From M3007 sp037445225 (lineage in GTDB: Bacteria; Bacteroidota; Bacteroidia; Chitinophagales; Saprospiraceae), in the NCBI GenBank assembly GCA_037445225.1, contig JBBIKW010000005.1:124001-188000 (forward strand): DNA of 64,000 nt, in the 5' to 3' direction. Positions 7,888 through 15,703 of this stretch are shown here, one piece after another. The translations under genes and the position numbers were made by a program. A model generated the notes under the pieces. It was not told the DNA's origin, did not search any database, and saw only the letters and a program-made list of their open reading frames with translations. Numbering within the stretch: the first letter of the stretch is position 1; each line of letters opens with the position of its first letter.

Positions 7888-8071
7888 AATAGTCCGTTTA
7901 AGTTTGAGCAGCGCTTTTGCCTAAAGCATAGCCGAGCGATTTTTTACCACTTTCGGCTCACACCCGAACAAGCAAATCAATTTTGGTAAAAGTTTAGGTG
8001 TTTGAGTGGACTATCCAAACCTACAGCTTCTATCTTTTTTTGCCCTAAAATCTCAACGGACCATTGTAAAA
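7888..8071 (-). repeat. Right copy of the 184-bp inverted repeat (MITE-like unit)
   Basis: Reverse complement of 3518-3701 with four mismatches. On the plus strand it contains an open stretch ending at a TAA near 7985 (FKFEQRFCLKHSRAIFYHF and then LTPEQANQFW-stop). This may be chance or the residue of a transposase reading frame; it is too short to assign. Confidence 0.85.
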
Positions 8072-8236
8072 AAAACACGTGCTCAACCTTCCTTTCAAAC
8101 TCTTCGCATACTACTATACACTCAATGCTATCAGTTAAAAAGCTTCACTACCTGTTCTGTTCTTTCGGCACCGTGAGACAGCAGGCGGGGTTATGTGTCG
8201 CCCCTTAGTAGGGTTAGTCGTTACTGCGCTGTTGCC

Positions 8237-8244
8237 TATCTTTG
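8237..8244 (+). promoter_or_regulatory. Bacteroidota -7 promoter element (TATCTTTG)
   Basis: Matches TAnnTTTG 44 nt before the GTG start of the folB fusion gene and lies just outside the right repeat. Confidence 0.6.
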
Positions 8245-8288
8245 CCGTGGCGTCTAAGGAGCTGTGTAATTAGGTAAAATCGTTTTTT

Positions 8289-8804
8289 GTGGCTGTCATT
8301 GCTATTGAAGGCATGCGCTTTCACGCCTATCACGGAGTGCATGAGGCGGAAAGCCGAATAGGTGCCGATTATTCGGTAGATATTTATGTGCAGGCAGACA
8401 TTAGCCAAGCGGCGAAGACGGACGACGTGGAGCAGACCATCAACTATGAGACCATCTATCGGCTCTGTCAGTTGGAGATGGCTCAGCCGCGCCAGCTGCT
8501 CGAGGCGGTGGTAGCGGCCATTATTGCCCGCATGAAGCAGCAGTTTTCCAACATGATGGCCCTCAGGGTGCGCGTCCGAAAGCTTCATCCACCCTTAGGC
8601 GGCGCAGTGGCGGCTGTTTGGGTAGAGGAGGAAATGAGTTTTCTGACACAGTGCCCTCGGTGTAGTAGTATGTTTATCAACTATGCTGCTGGCGACTGTT
8701 GGGCTCGCTTTCCCAACCTGCATCCGGCGACAAAGGAGACGCTTTTGCGGCAGTACGGAGGCAGGTGTCTCTGTGATAAGTGCCTCCAATTTTACGCCGG
8801 TTGA
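8289..8804 (+). CDS. folB: Dihydroneopterin aldolase fused to a cysteine-rich CWC domain
   Basis: 171 residues from GTG 8289. Residues 1 to about 115 are a FolB domain: IEGMRFHAYHGVHEAE with the typical HxGV segment, a central TINYETIY and the C-terminal VRVRKLHPPLGG, as in dihydroneopterin aldolases of folate synthesis. Residues about 121-171 are a small CWC-type zinc-binding domain: CPRC, then DCWARFPNL, then GRCLCDKCL. Stand-alone CWC proteins are common and FolB normally ends where this junction lies. The stretch before the second domain, GAGGAGGAAATGAGT at about 8625-8640, resembles a ribosome site plus ATG, so an internally started CWC protein is also possible. The 3' end overlaps the convergent mtaB by 13 nt. 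Confidence 0.85.
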   Translation: MAVIAIEGMRFHAYHGVHEAESRIGADYSVDIYVQADISQAAKTDDVEQTINYETIYRLCQLEMAQPRQLLEAVVAAIIARMKQQFSNMMALRVRVRKLHPPLGGAVAAVWVEEEMSFLTQCPRCSSMFINYAAGDCWARFPNLHPATKETLLRQYGGRCLCDKCLQFYAG

Positions 8805-10138
8805 AGGACAGTACCTCGGAGAGCTCCGCCATTGGGTGCCCATTCGCGCAGGAGAAACGGAGCGATATCGTTGACGGCGATGGTTGGATGGGCAGGCATT
8901 TCTACGCGGATGTAGTTGTCGGTGAATCCACTTAGCCAGTGCGGGTCTTTGTGGTGTTCGAACAGGACGGGTCGGCTGGTGCCTAAGTACTGGCGGTAGA
9001 AGTGTCGGCGTTTCATTTCCGAAAGCGCGCGCAGCGCCTGGTTGCGCCGCCGCCGCTCTTCTATAGGCACGGGGTTAGGCATGGAGGCGGCGGGGGTGCT
9101 GGCGCGTTCCGAATAAGTGAACACGTGCAGGTAGGAGACGTCGAGTTCTTGGATAAAGCGATAGGTTTCCAAGAAGTCCGCTTCTGTTTCGCCAGGGAAG
9201 CCCACGATGACGTCGCACCCGATACAGGCGTGGGGCATATACTGTTTGATAGCAGCCACGCGAGCGGCGTAGAGTTCGCGGCGGTAGCGGCGGCGCATGT
9301 CGCGCAGCTGTTTGTTGTTGCCCGACTGTAGCGGCACGTGGAAGTGCGGCATGAAGCGCCGGCTTTGGGCCACAAAGGCGATGATTTCGTCGGTCAGCAG
9401 ATTGGGCTCTATGCTGCTGATGCGGAAGCGCGGTACCGCTACGGCTTCGTCTAAGGCGCGAATGAGGTCGATGAAGAGTGCCTCTTTCTTTGGCCGTTCG
9501 CCCTCAATGACGGCCGTACCGTTTCCAAAGTCGCCTAAGTTGACGCCGGTTAGGACGATTTCGCGCACGCCCTGTTCAGCCAACCATTGGGCGTTGACCA
9601 CAGCGCGCTCCACAGTGTCGGAGCGGCTGGCACCGCGCGCCAGGGGGATGGTGCAAAACGAGCACTTGTAGTCGCAGCCGTCTTGAACCTTGAGAAAGGA
9701 GCGCGTGCGGTCGCCCAAGGAAAAGGCCGCGTGAAAAGTGTTCAGTTCGCGCACCTCGCCGGCCTGTACCATGCCTTTTCCCGGAGCCTTGCTCAGGTGT
9801 TCGACGTAGTCTATGATGCGAAACTTTTCGCCAGCGCCCAATACCAAGTCTACGCCGGGGATGTCGGCAATCTCGTGCGGCTTGAGCTGGGCATAACAGC
9901 CGGTAACGACGACGAGAGCATCTGGGCGCAGGCGCAAGGCCTGGCGCACGATTTTGCGGCATTCGCGGTCGGCCTGCTCCGTAACCGAGCAGGTGTTGAT
10001 GACGTAAATGTCGGCTGCTTGCTCGAAGCGAACAGGCATATAGCCTTCTTTTTCGAAAAGACGCGCCAAGGCGGAGGTCTCCGAAAAGTTCAGCTTACAG
10101 CCCAACGTGTGAAAGGCAACCGTGCGCGGCGTAGCCAT
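8792..10138 (-). CDS. mtaB: tRNA t6A37 methylthiotransferase MtaB
   Basis: 448 residues. The N-terminal methylthiotransferase domain has its three cluster cysteines Cys14 (TLGCKLN), Cys50 (NTCSVT) and Cys81 (TGCYAQL). The radical-SAM centre is CDYKCSFC with Cys155, Cys159 and Cys162, followed by a TRAM-like C-terminus. It converts N6-threonylcarbamoyladenosine at tRNA position 37 to its 2-methylthio form using S-adenosylmethionine and iron-sulfur clusters. The opening HTLGCKLN and the total length fit MtaB better than MiaB or RimO. It has its own -7 element 21 nt upstream and probably forms a loose unit with the carbonic-anhydrase-like gene 44 nt before it. Confidence 0.93.
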   Translation of the reverse strand: MATPRTVAFHTLGCKLNFSETSALARLFEKEGYMPVRFEQAADIYVINTCSVTEQADRECRKIVRQALRLRPDALVVVTGCYAQLKPHEIADIPGVDLVLGAGEKFRIIDYVEHLSKAPGKGMVQAGEVRELNTFHAAFSLGDRTRSFLKVQDGCDYKCSFCTIPLARGASRSDTVERAVVNAQWLAEQGVREIVLTGVNLGDFGNGTAVIEGERPKKEALFIDLIRALDEAVAVPRFRISSIEPNLLTDEIIAFVAQSRRFMPHFHVPLQSGNNKQLRDMRRRYRRELYAARVAAIKQYMPHACIGCDVIVGFPGETEADFLETYRFIQELDVSYLHVFTYSERASTPAASMPNPVPIEERRRRNQALRALSEMKRRHFYRQYLGTSRPVLFEHHKDPHWLSGFTDNYIRVEMPAHPTIAVNDIAPFLLREWAPNGGALRGTVLQPA

Positions 10139-10159
10139 ATAGGAGCGCTAAGAAACGCG

Positions 10160-10167
10160 CAAAGATA
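10160..10167 (-). promoter_or_regulatory. Bacteroidota -7 promoter element (TATCTTTG)
   Basis: Minus-strand TAnnTTTG match 21 nt before the mtaB ATG, in the 44-nt gap after the gamma carbonic anhydrase gene. Confidence 0.6.
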
Positions 10168-10182
10168 CGGCGCGCATGGGAG

Positions 10183-10695
10183 TTATCGAAACCAGCTGGC
10201 GTAGAAGAGGTAGTTGTTGGCAATGCGCTGGATTTGCCCTCGAAAGAGCTCGGGCGTCAAATCTTTGACGCGCCGCGCCGGCACACCGGCGTAGACGCCG
10301 TTGGCTTGGCAGACGAAATTTTCCAACACAACAGCGCCGGCGGCGATGAGGCAGTTTTCCTCTACTACGGCCTGGTCCATGATGATGGCTCCCATGCCGA
10401 CCAAGACGTTGTCGTGCAGGGTGCACCCGTGCACGATGGCGCGATGGCCAATGCTGACGTTATTGCCGATGGTCGTACCGCATTTTTGGTAGGTGCCATG
10501 CAAGATGGCCCCGTCTTGGATGTTGACCTTATTGCCAATGCGAATGTAATTGACATCGCCGCGCACTACGGCCTGAAACCAGACCGAGCAATCGTCTCCC
10601 ATCACCACATCGCCCACTACCGTGGCATTTTCGGCCAGGAAGCAGTTTTGCCCAAATTGCGGCGTTATGCCGCGGCAAGGGAGGATAAGTGCCAT
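10183..10695 (-). CDS. Gamma carbonic anhydrase family protein
   Basis: 170 residues forming a left-handed beta-helix of hexapeptide repeats (VVRGDVNYIRIGNKVNIQDG and following turns). The three metal-binding histidines of the gamma class are in place: His66 (AILHGTY), His84 (SIGHRA) and His89 (IVHGC). The C-terminal helix is typical of YrdA/CaiE/PaaY-like proteins. Many members bind zinc or iron but have weak or no carbonic anhydrase activity, so the reaction is uncertain. It is followed 44 nt later by mtaB and preceded 11 nt away by the thiolase stop, all on the minus strand. Confidence 0.9.
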   Translation of the reverse strand: MALILPCRGITPQFGQNCFLAENATVVGDVVMGDDCSVWFQAVVRGDVNYIRIGNKVNIQDGAILHGTYQKCGTTIGNNVSIGHRAIVHGCTLHDNVLVGMGAIIMDQAVVEENCLIAAGAVVLENFVCQANGVYAGVPARRVKDLTPELFRGQIQRIANNYLFYASWFR

Positions 10696-10706
10696 AGTGC
10701 TTATTC

Positions 10707-11885
10707 TTAAAGGCGTTCGATAACAATGGCGGTAGCGCCGCCACCGCCGTTGCAGATAGCGGCTAGGCCCAAAGTGCCGTCTTTGTGGCGCAAGACGCTG
10801 TTGAGAGTGGTCACGATGCGCGCGCCCGAAGCGCCCAGCGGATGTCCTAAGGAGACGGCTCCGCCGAAAACGTTTGTCCGTTCATGGGCGACATCGAGCA
10901 AGCGCTCAAAGGTGAGGGCCACCACTGCAAAAGCCTCGTTCACTTCAAAAAAGTCGATGTCGGATTTTTTTACTCCCGCCATCTTCATGGCCTTGGGAGC
11001 TGCCAATGTGGGCGTAGTGGTGAACCATTCGGGTTCTTGCTCTGCATCGGCGAAGCCTCGAATTTTGGCCAGCGGTTTTAGGCCGTATTCTTGCACGGCT
11101 TTGGCGCTGGCTAAGATGACGGCGGCGGCCCCGTCGTTGATGGTGCTGGCGTTGGCGGCGGTGACTGTCCCATCAGGGGTAAAGGCCGGCCGCAGGGAAG
11201 GAATTTTTTCGAAGCTGACCTTTTTGTACTCCTCGTCTTCGCTCACCACCAGCGGATCACCCTTGCGTTGAGGAACGACTATCGGCACGATTTCGTCGCG
11301 GAAAAAGCCGGCCTCAGTGGCCTCAGCCGCGCGGCGGTAAGAGTCTATGGCATAGGCATCTTGGTCTTCGCGGCGAATGCCGTATTTGGCGGCCGTAGCA
11401 TCGGCACAGACGCCCATGGCTTTTTGGCTGTACACATCCGTGAGGCCGTCTTTAGCCAGCCCGTCGATCAGCTCGGCGTTGCCGTACTTGTAGCCCCAGC
11501 GCGCATTGGGAAGGTAGTAGGGAATTTGAGACATGTTCTCCATGCCACCGGCTACCACGATATCGCAAAGGCCCAGCAGGATGCTTTGCGCGCCAAGAGT
11601 GATCGCTTTCATGCCGGAAGCGCACACTTTATTAATCGTGGTACAGGGCACCTGAGGCGGAAGCCCAGCAAATACTGCTGCTTGGCGGGCGGGTGCTTGG
11701 CCTAAGTTGGCGCTGACCACATTGCCCATGAGCACTTCGTCCACCCATTCGGGACGGACGCCCGCTTTTTCCATAGCACCTTTGATGGCTGTAGCGCCTA
11801 ACTGAGTAGCGCTCACATTGGCCAGAGCCCCTCCAAAACTCCCAATAGGAGTCCGCACGGCTGCGACGATAAAAACTTCTTTCAT
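10707..11885 (-). CDS. Acetyl-CoA C-acetyl/acyltransferase (thiolase)
   Basis: 392 residues from the ATG at 11885 (MKEVFIVAAVRTPIG); a longer in-frame extension to 12002 lacks coding character. Thiolase hallmarks are complete: nucleophile Cys88 in NKVCASGMKA, GGMENMSQIPY, the histidine in GHPLGASGARI and the second cysteine in CNGGGGATA. It joins or splits acetyl-CoA units in acetoacetyl-CoA formation or fatty-acid beta-oxidation; direction cannot be told from sequence. No beta-oxidation partner lies nearby. A TACCTTTG element stands 43 nt upstream. Confidence 0.93.
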   Translation of the reverse strand: MKEVFIVAAVRTPIGSFGGALANVSATQLGATAIKGAMEKAGVRPEWVDEVLMGNVVSANLGQAPARQAAVFAGLPPQVPCTTINKVCASGMKAITLGAQSILLGLCDIVVAGGMENMSQIPYYLPNARWGYKYGNAELIDGLAKDGLTDVYSQKAMGVCADATAAKYGIRREDQDAYAIDSYRRAAEATEAGFFRDEIVPIVVPQRKGDPLVVSEDEEYKKVSFEKIPSLRPAFTPDGTVTAANASTINDGAAAVILASAKAVQEYGLKPLAKIRGFADAEQEPEWFTTTPTLAAPKAMKMAGVKKSDIDFFEVNEAFAVVALTFERLLDVAHERTNVFGGAVSLGHPLGASGARIVTTLNSVLRHKDGTLGLAAICNGGGGATAIVIERL

Positions 11886-11928
11886 GTAGCGGAAATAGGT
11901 TTGATATACACGGTGGGTAAACCTGGGC

Positions 11929-11936
11929 CAAAGGTA
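11929..11936 (-). promoter_or_regulatory. Bacteroidota -7 promoter element (TACCTTTG)
   Basis: Minus-strand TAnnTTTG match 43 nt before the thiolase ATG. It supports the shorter start at 11885. Confidence 0.6.
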
Positions 11937-12078
11937 TGGCTTTTCGGGCAGAGCAATTCGAAGGGATGTCAGCGCGGCTGGTGCCCGCTTGAGTAATGTC
12001 ATGCGCGGTTTTGACGCCTATCATCATCCATGGCCTCGAAGTCTCGCAACCTTGCACTCGAATTGAAAAAAGGGGGGT

Positions 12079-12330
12079 ATGGAAGTTATTTTCTTGCTCA
12101 TTCTGATCAGCTTGGCGGTAGCAGCGGGTTTCTTACTGGCCTACATGTGGGCCATGCGCGAAGGGCAATACGACGATACGTACACGCCGGCCGTGCGCAT
12201 TCTCTTTGAAGATGAAGTGGTACAGCCCTTCGAGGAAGGGCCTCACTATACTTCAGAAAGAGCCGAGGGCGAGATGAAAAGCATGAACGATGACGCAACA
12301 GAAACACCCTCAAAACGAGCACCGCAATAA
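12079..12330 (+). CDS. ccoS: cbb3 oxidase assembly protein CcoS
   Basis: 83 residues: one N-terminal membrane helix (VIFLLILISLAVAAGFLLAY) followed by the CcoS signature WAMREGQYDDTYTPAVRILFED and a variable acidic tail. CcoS is needed for cofactor (haem b and copper) insertion into CcoN. It is the first gene of the cbb3 operon and is followed 9 nt later by ccoNO. The copper ATPase CcoI that usually precedes it is absent; the upstream gene is a divergent thiolase. Confidence 0.88.
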   Translation: MEVIFLLILISLAVAAGFLLAYMWAMREGQYDDTYTPAVRILFEDEVVQPFEEGPHYTSERAEGEMKSMNDDATETPSKRAPQ

Positions 12331-12339
12331 TTAAAATTT

Positions 12340-14475
12340 ATGAGCCGCATCGAACAATTTCAGTACGACAACCGCATTGTACGTGCCTTTGGCATTGCAG
12401 CGTTTGTGTTCGGCATTATCGGCATGCTGGTAGGGATCATCTTAGCCCTCCAGCTTATTTTTCCGGACTTAAACTTGAGCCAGTACGGCATTTCGTACAC
12501 GACGTTTGGCCGGCTGCGTCCGCTGCACACCAACGCCGTGATTTTTGCCTTTGTCGGCAACGGCATCTTTATGGGCGTATATTACTCGCTGCAGCGCCTA
12601 CTGAAGGCGCGCATGTTTAGCGATACGCTCTCGTGGATTCACTTCTGGGGCTGGCAAATAGTCATCTTGTTGGCCGCGGTGTCTTTGCCGGCGGGGTTGA
12701 CGACGAGCAGCGAATACGCCGAATTGATTTGGCCCATAGACTTGCTCATCACCGTGGTTTGGGTGGTCTTCGGCATCAACATGTTTGGCACCATCCTGAA
12801 GCGCCGCGAGAACCACTTGTACGTAGCCATTTGGTTTTACATAGCCACGTGGGTGACAGTGGCGGTGCTGCACATAGTGCGCAGCTTAGAGCTGCCGTAT
12901 TCGTGGTTGGGCAGCTACCCGTTGTTTGCGGGGGTACAGGATGCCTTGGTGCAGTGGTGGTACGGGCATAATGCCGTTGCCTTCTTCTTGACGACGCCGT
13001 ATTTGGGCTTAATGTACTATTTCTTGCCTAAAGCGGCACAGCGACCGGTGTATTCGTATCGCCTGTCCATTATTCACTTTTGGGCGCTGATATTCATTTA
13101 CATATGGGCTGGCCCGCACCATCTGTTGTACTCGTCCATGCCGGATTGGGTGCAGTCGTTGGGCACCGTGTTTTCGGTGATGCTCATCGCGCCGTCGTGG
13201 GGCGGCATGCTCAACGGCTTACTCACGTTGCGCGGCGCTTGGGACCGCGTTCGCCAAGACCCGGTGTTGAAGTTTTTTGTGGTAGCAGTGACGGCCTACG
13301 GCATGGCTACTTTTGAAGGGCCCATGCTTTCGATAAAAAGCGTGAACGCCATCAGTCACTTTACCGACTGGACCATTGCGCACGTGCACGTAGGGGCGTT
13401 GGGGTGGAACGGCTTTTTGACGTTCGGCATCCTCTACTGGTTGTGGCCGCGCATGTATCGCACCCAGCTCTACTCCATTAAGCTGGCCAACGCCCACTTC
13501 TGGATAGGTACCTTAGGCATTCTCTTCTATGCCATTCCGATGTATTGGTCGGGATGGACGCAAAGCTTGATGTGGAAGGAATTTACGGATTTCGGCACCT
13601 TGGCTTGGGGGAACTTCTTAGATACCGTTTTCCAAATCATGCCCATGTACGCCTTACGCGCTTTTGGCGGCACGCTCTACTTCGTGGGGGTCTGTTTGGG
13701 TGTGTACAATTTATATAAGACGGCGGCGCAGGGTTCGTTTGTGGCCAACGAGGCGGCTGAGGCTCCTGCTCGCCCACCGCTTATAGAAGTGGCGGGTCAG
13801 TATTGGCACAAGTGGATAGAGCAGCGCCCGATGCAGATGCTGCTGTGGAGCACGATCCTGATTTCTATCGGCGGCATTGTGCAGATCATCCCTATGGTGT
13901 TCGTCGACAGCCAAGTGCCCAAGATTTCCACGATAAAGCCGTACACGCCGTTGGAGCTGGCGGGGCGAGACATTTACATCCGCGAGGGATGTGTTGGCTG
14001 TCATTCCCAGATGATCCGGCCCTTCCGCAGCGAGACAGAGCGCTACGGCGAATATTCCAAATCGGGCGAGTATATCTACGATCGACCTTTCTTGTGGGGA
14101 AGCAAACGCACGGGCCCCGACCTGCATCGGCAGGGAGGAAAATATCCGAATCGCTGGCACTACGACCACATGATCGACCCGCGCACTATGTCGCCGGGCT
14201 CTATTATGCCTCAGTATCCGCATTTGGCGGAGAACGAGCTGGACTTAAGTCATCTGCCGGCAAAGATTTCCGCCCTGCGGCGGTTAGGAACGCCCTACCC
14301 CAAAGGTTATGAGCGCCGCGCCATTGCCGAGGCCCAAGCCCAAGCAAGGCAAATCGCCGCCAAGTTGCGGTCTGAAGGCGTAAAAGACGCGGGCATAGAA
14401 AACAAAGAGATGATCGCCATCATCGCCTATTTACAGCGATTAGGAACAGACATCAAGGTAAAAAGTGAAGAATAA
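12340..14475 (+). CDS. ccoNO: Fused cbb3 cytochrome c oxidase subunits I and II (CcoN-CcoO)
   Basis: 711 residues. The first ~480 are CcoN with 12 or more membrane helices. Haem ligand His63 lies in PLHTNAV, the copper-B ligands are in WYGHN and GPHH, and the two haem ligands are in IAHVHVG. After a short linker and one more helix (MLLWSTILISIGGIVQIIPM) comes CcoO, with a single c-type haem site EGCVGCHSQMIRPF at about residue 550 and a methionine ligand in GSIMPQYP. The enzyme reduces oxygen at very low concentration and pumps protons across the inner membrane. Fusion of N and O into one chain is a known Bacteroidota arrangement. Second gene of the operon. Confidence 0.95.
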   Translation: MSRIEQFQYDNRIVRAFGIAAFVFGIIGMLVGIILALQLIFPDLNLSQYGISYTTFGRLRPLHTNAVIFAFVGNGIFMGVYYSLQRLLKARMFSDTLSWIHFWGWQIVILLAAVSLPAGLTTSSEYAELIWPIDLLITVVWVVFGINMFGTILKRRENHLYVAIWFYIATWVTVAVLHIVRSLELPYSWLGSYPLFAGVQDALVQWWYGHNAVAFFLTTPYLGLMYYFLPKAAQRPVYSYRLSIIHFWALIFIYIWAGPHHLLYSSMPDWVQSLGTVFSVMLIAPSWGGMLNGLLTLRGAWDRVRQDPVLKFFVVAVTAYGMATFEGPMLSIKSVNAISHFTDWTIAHVHVGALGWNGFLTFGILYWLWPRMYRTQLYSIKLANAHFWIGTLGILFYAIPMYWSGWTQSLMWKEFTDFGTLAWGNFLDTVFQIMPMYALRAFGGTLYFVGVCLGVYNLYKTAAQGSFVANEAAEAPARPPLIEVAGQYWHKWIEQRPMQMLLWSTILISIGGIVQIIPMVFVDSQVPKISTIKPYTPLELAGRDIYIREGCVGCHSQMIRPFRSETERYGEYSKSGEYIYDRPFLWGSKRTGPDLHRQGGKYPNRWHYDHMIDPRTMSPGSIMPQYPHLAENELDLSHLPAKISALRRLGTPYPKGYERRAIAEAQAQARQIAAKLRSEGVKDAGIENKEMIAIIAYLQRLGTDIKVKSEE

Positions 14476-14496
14476 CCCTTTCAGCACGCGGATATT

Positions 14497-14688
14497 ATGT
14501 TCAAGTACTTGCTTCAATCGGTCGACGGCATCCATCTATGGGGTATAGCGGCACTGTTGCTCTTCTTCGGTGTGTTTTGCGCAGCGTTCCTTCGCGTACT
14601 GGTGAGCAAAAAGAGCTATTGGGAAGCTCAAGCGCACATACCCTTTGAGGATGACCAACTTACAGAAAACACCGCAACTCGGTCTTAG
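14497..14688 (+). CDS. ccoQ: cbb3 oxidase CcoQ-like small subunit
   Basis: 63 residues: a single membrane helix (LWGIAALLLFFGVFCAAFL) followed by a short charged cytoplasmic tail with SKKSYWEAQAHIPFEDD. Position between ccoNO and ccoP, size and topology identify it as the CcoQ-type subunit that stabilises the complex. Sequence alone would be weak evidence. It lies 21 nt after ccoNO and 18 nt before ccoP. Confidence 0.8.
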   Translation: MFKYLLQSVDGIHLWGIAALLLFFGVFCAAFLRVLVSKKSYWEAQAHIPFEDDQLTENTATRS

Positions 14689-14706
14689 GTAAAATCTACA
14701 AACAAC

Positions 14707-15663
14707 ATGAAACGGATTTTCAATATTTTGCCCATATTGCTGTTGATGGCGCTGACAGAGCCGGCGTGGAGCCAGGCGGTAGAAGAAACTGCAGCAGGGG
14801 CTTCGCAGCCAGCGCTTTTACCGAACATTATGATGGGCGTGCTGGTAGGCGCAGCGGCGCTCTTATTCATCATAGCCATGGTTTACATGGTTCGAGTGAA
14901 CCAGTTTTTGTACCGCCGCATCTTGGAACTCGAGGCCTCTAAAGCTGGGGTGGTGCTGCCTGAGGAACCCTCGACCGTACAGCCCAGCGTGCCACAGGAA
15001 AGCATTTGGGTGCGCCTGCGCAGAAAATACTGGGAAGATCCTGTACCCATAGAGCGGGAAGCGGAAATTCTCTTTCACCACGACTACGACGGCATCCGCG
15101 AACTCGACAATCGGCTTCCGCCGTGGTGGGTTAACCTCTTCATTATCACCATCGTGTGGTCGGCGGCCTATATGTTTTACTATCACTGGGGCGGCGGGGG
15201 ACCATCGTCCATCGACGAATATGAGCGGGAGGTAGAGCAAGCCAAGCAGGCTATCGCCCTAGCTACTGCAAATGCTGCAAACGCAGTAGATGAGAACAAT
15301 GTAGTGGCCCTCTCAGAGTCCAGTGCCCTTGCTGAAGGCGCGCTCATCTTCAAAAACTTGTGTGCCGCATGCCACGGGCAACAGGGAGAAGGCGGCGTGG
15401 GGCCCAACCTGACCGACGATTACTGGATCCACGGAGGGGGTATCCAAAATATTTTCCGAACGGTCAAATACGGTGTGCCGGAAAAGGGCATGATCGCCTG
15501 GCAAAGCCAGCTGACGCCGGCCGACATCCAAAAGGTGTCTTCTTACATTTTGACGCTGCACGGCACCCATCCGCCCAACGCGAAAGAACCGCAAGGAGAG
15601 CTGTGGAAAGCGGAGCCAGCAGCAGCCACCGAAGCACCGACAACGGAAAGCACCACACAATAA
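14707..15663 (+). CDS. ccoP: cbb3 oxidase subunit III, mono-haem CcoP
   Basis: 318 residues. There is an N-terminal hydrophobic stretch, possibly a signal or first helix (MKRIFNILPILLLMALTEPAWS), a second helix at about 38-58, and the CcoP helix WWVNLFIITIVWSAAYMFYYH. A cytochrome c domain follows, with haem site CAACH at about 219-223 (LCAACHGQQGEGG) and a methionine ligand near EKGMIAW. Classical proteobacterial CcoP has two haems; only one CxxCH is present here, as in many Bacteroidota. It passes electrons from soluble donors to CcoO. The tail is rich in Ala, Glu and Thr. Confidence 0.92.
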   Translation: MKRIFNILPILLLMALTEPAWSQAVEETAAGASQPALLPNIMMGVLVGAAALLFIIAMVYMVRVNQFLYRRILELEASKAGVVLPEEPSTVQPSVPQESIWVRLRRKYWEDPVPIEREAEILFHHDYDGIRELDNRLPPWWVNLFIITIVWSAAYMFYYHWGGGGPSSIDEYEREVEQAKQAIALATANAANAVDENNVVALSESSALAEGALIFKNLCAACHGQQGEGGVGPNLTDDYWIHGGGIQNIFRTVKYGVPEKGMIAWQSQLTPADIQKVSSYILTLHGTHPPNAKEPQGELWKAEPAAATEAPTTESTTQ

Positions 15664-15703
15664 GAACGCAGTACCTCTACACAGCACAGGCACACTAAGG
15701 GAT

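Larger units (their letters stand above)
3518..8071. mobile_element. Segment bounded by 184-bp inverted repeats (possible composite element or invertible island)
   Basis: The two repeat copies at 3518-3701 and 7888-8071 face each other and enclose 4.2 kb that carries only two T9SS surface-protein genes, one broken. No transposase or recombinase is encoded inside, so any movement would need enzymes in trans. Calling the whole segment mobile is inference; the repeats themselves are directly visible. Confidence 0.3.

Noticed and set aside
3518..8071. CRISPR array or integron reading of the repeats
   Set aside because: Only two copies, in opposite orientation and 4.2 kb apart, with no spacer periodicity or integrase.
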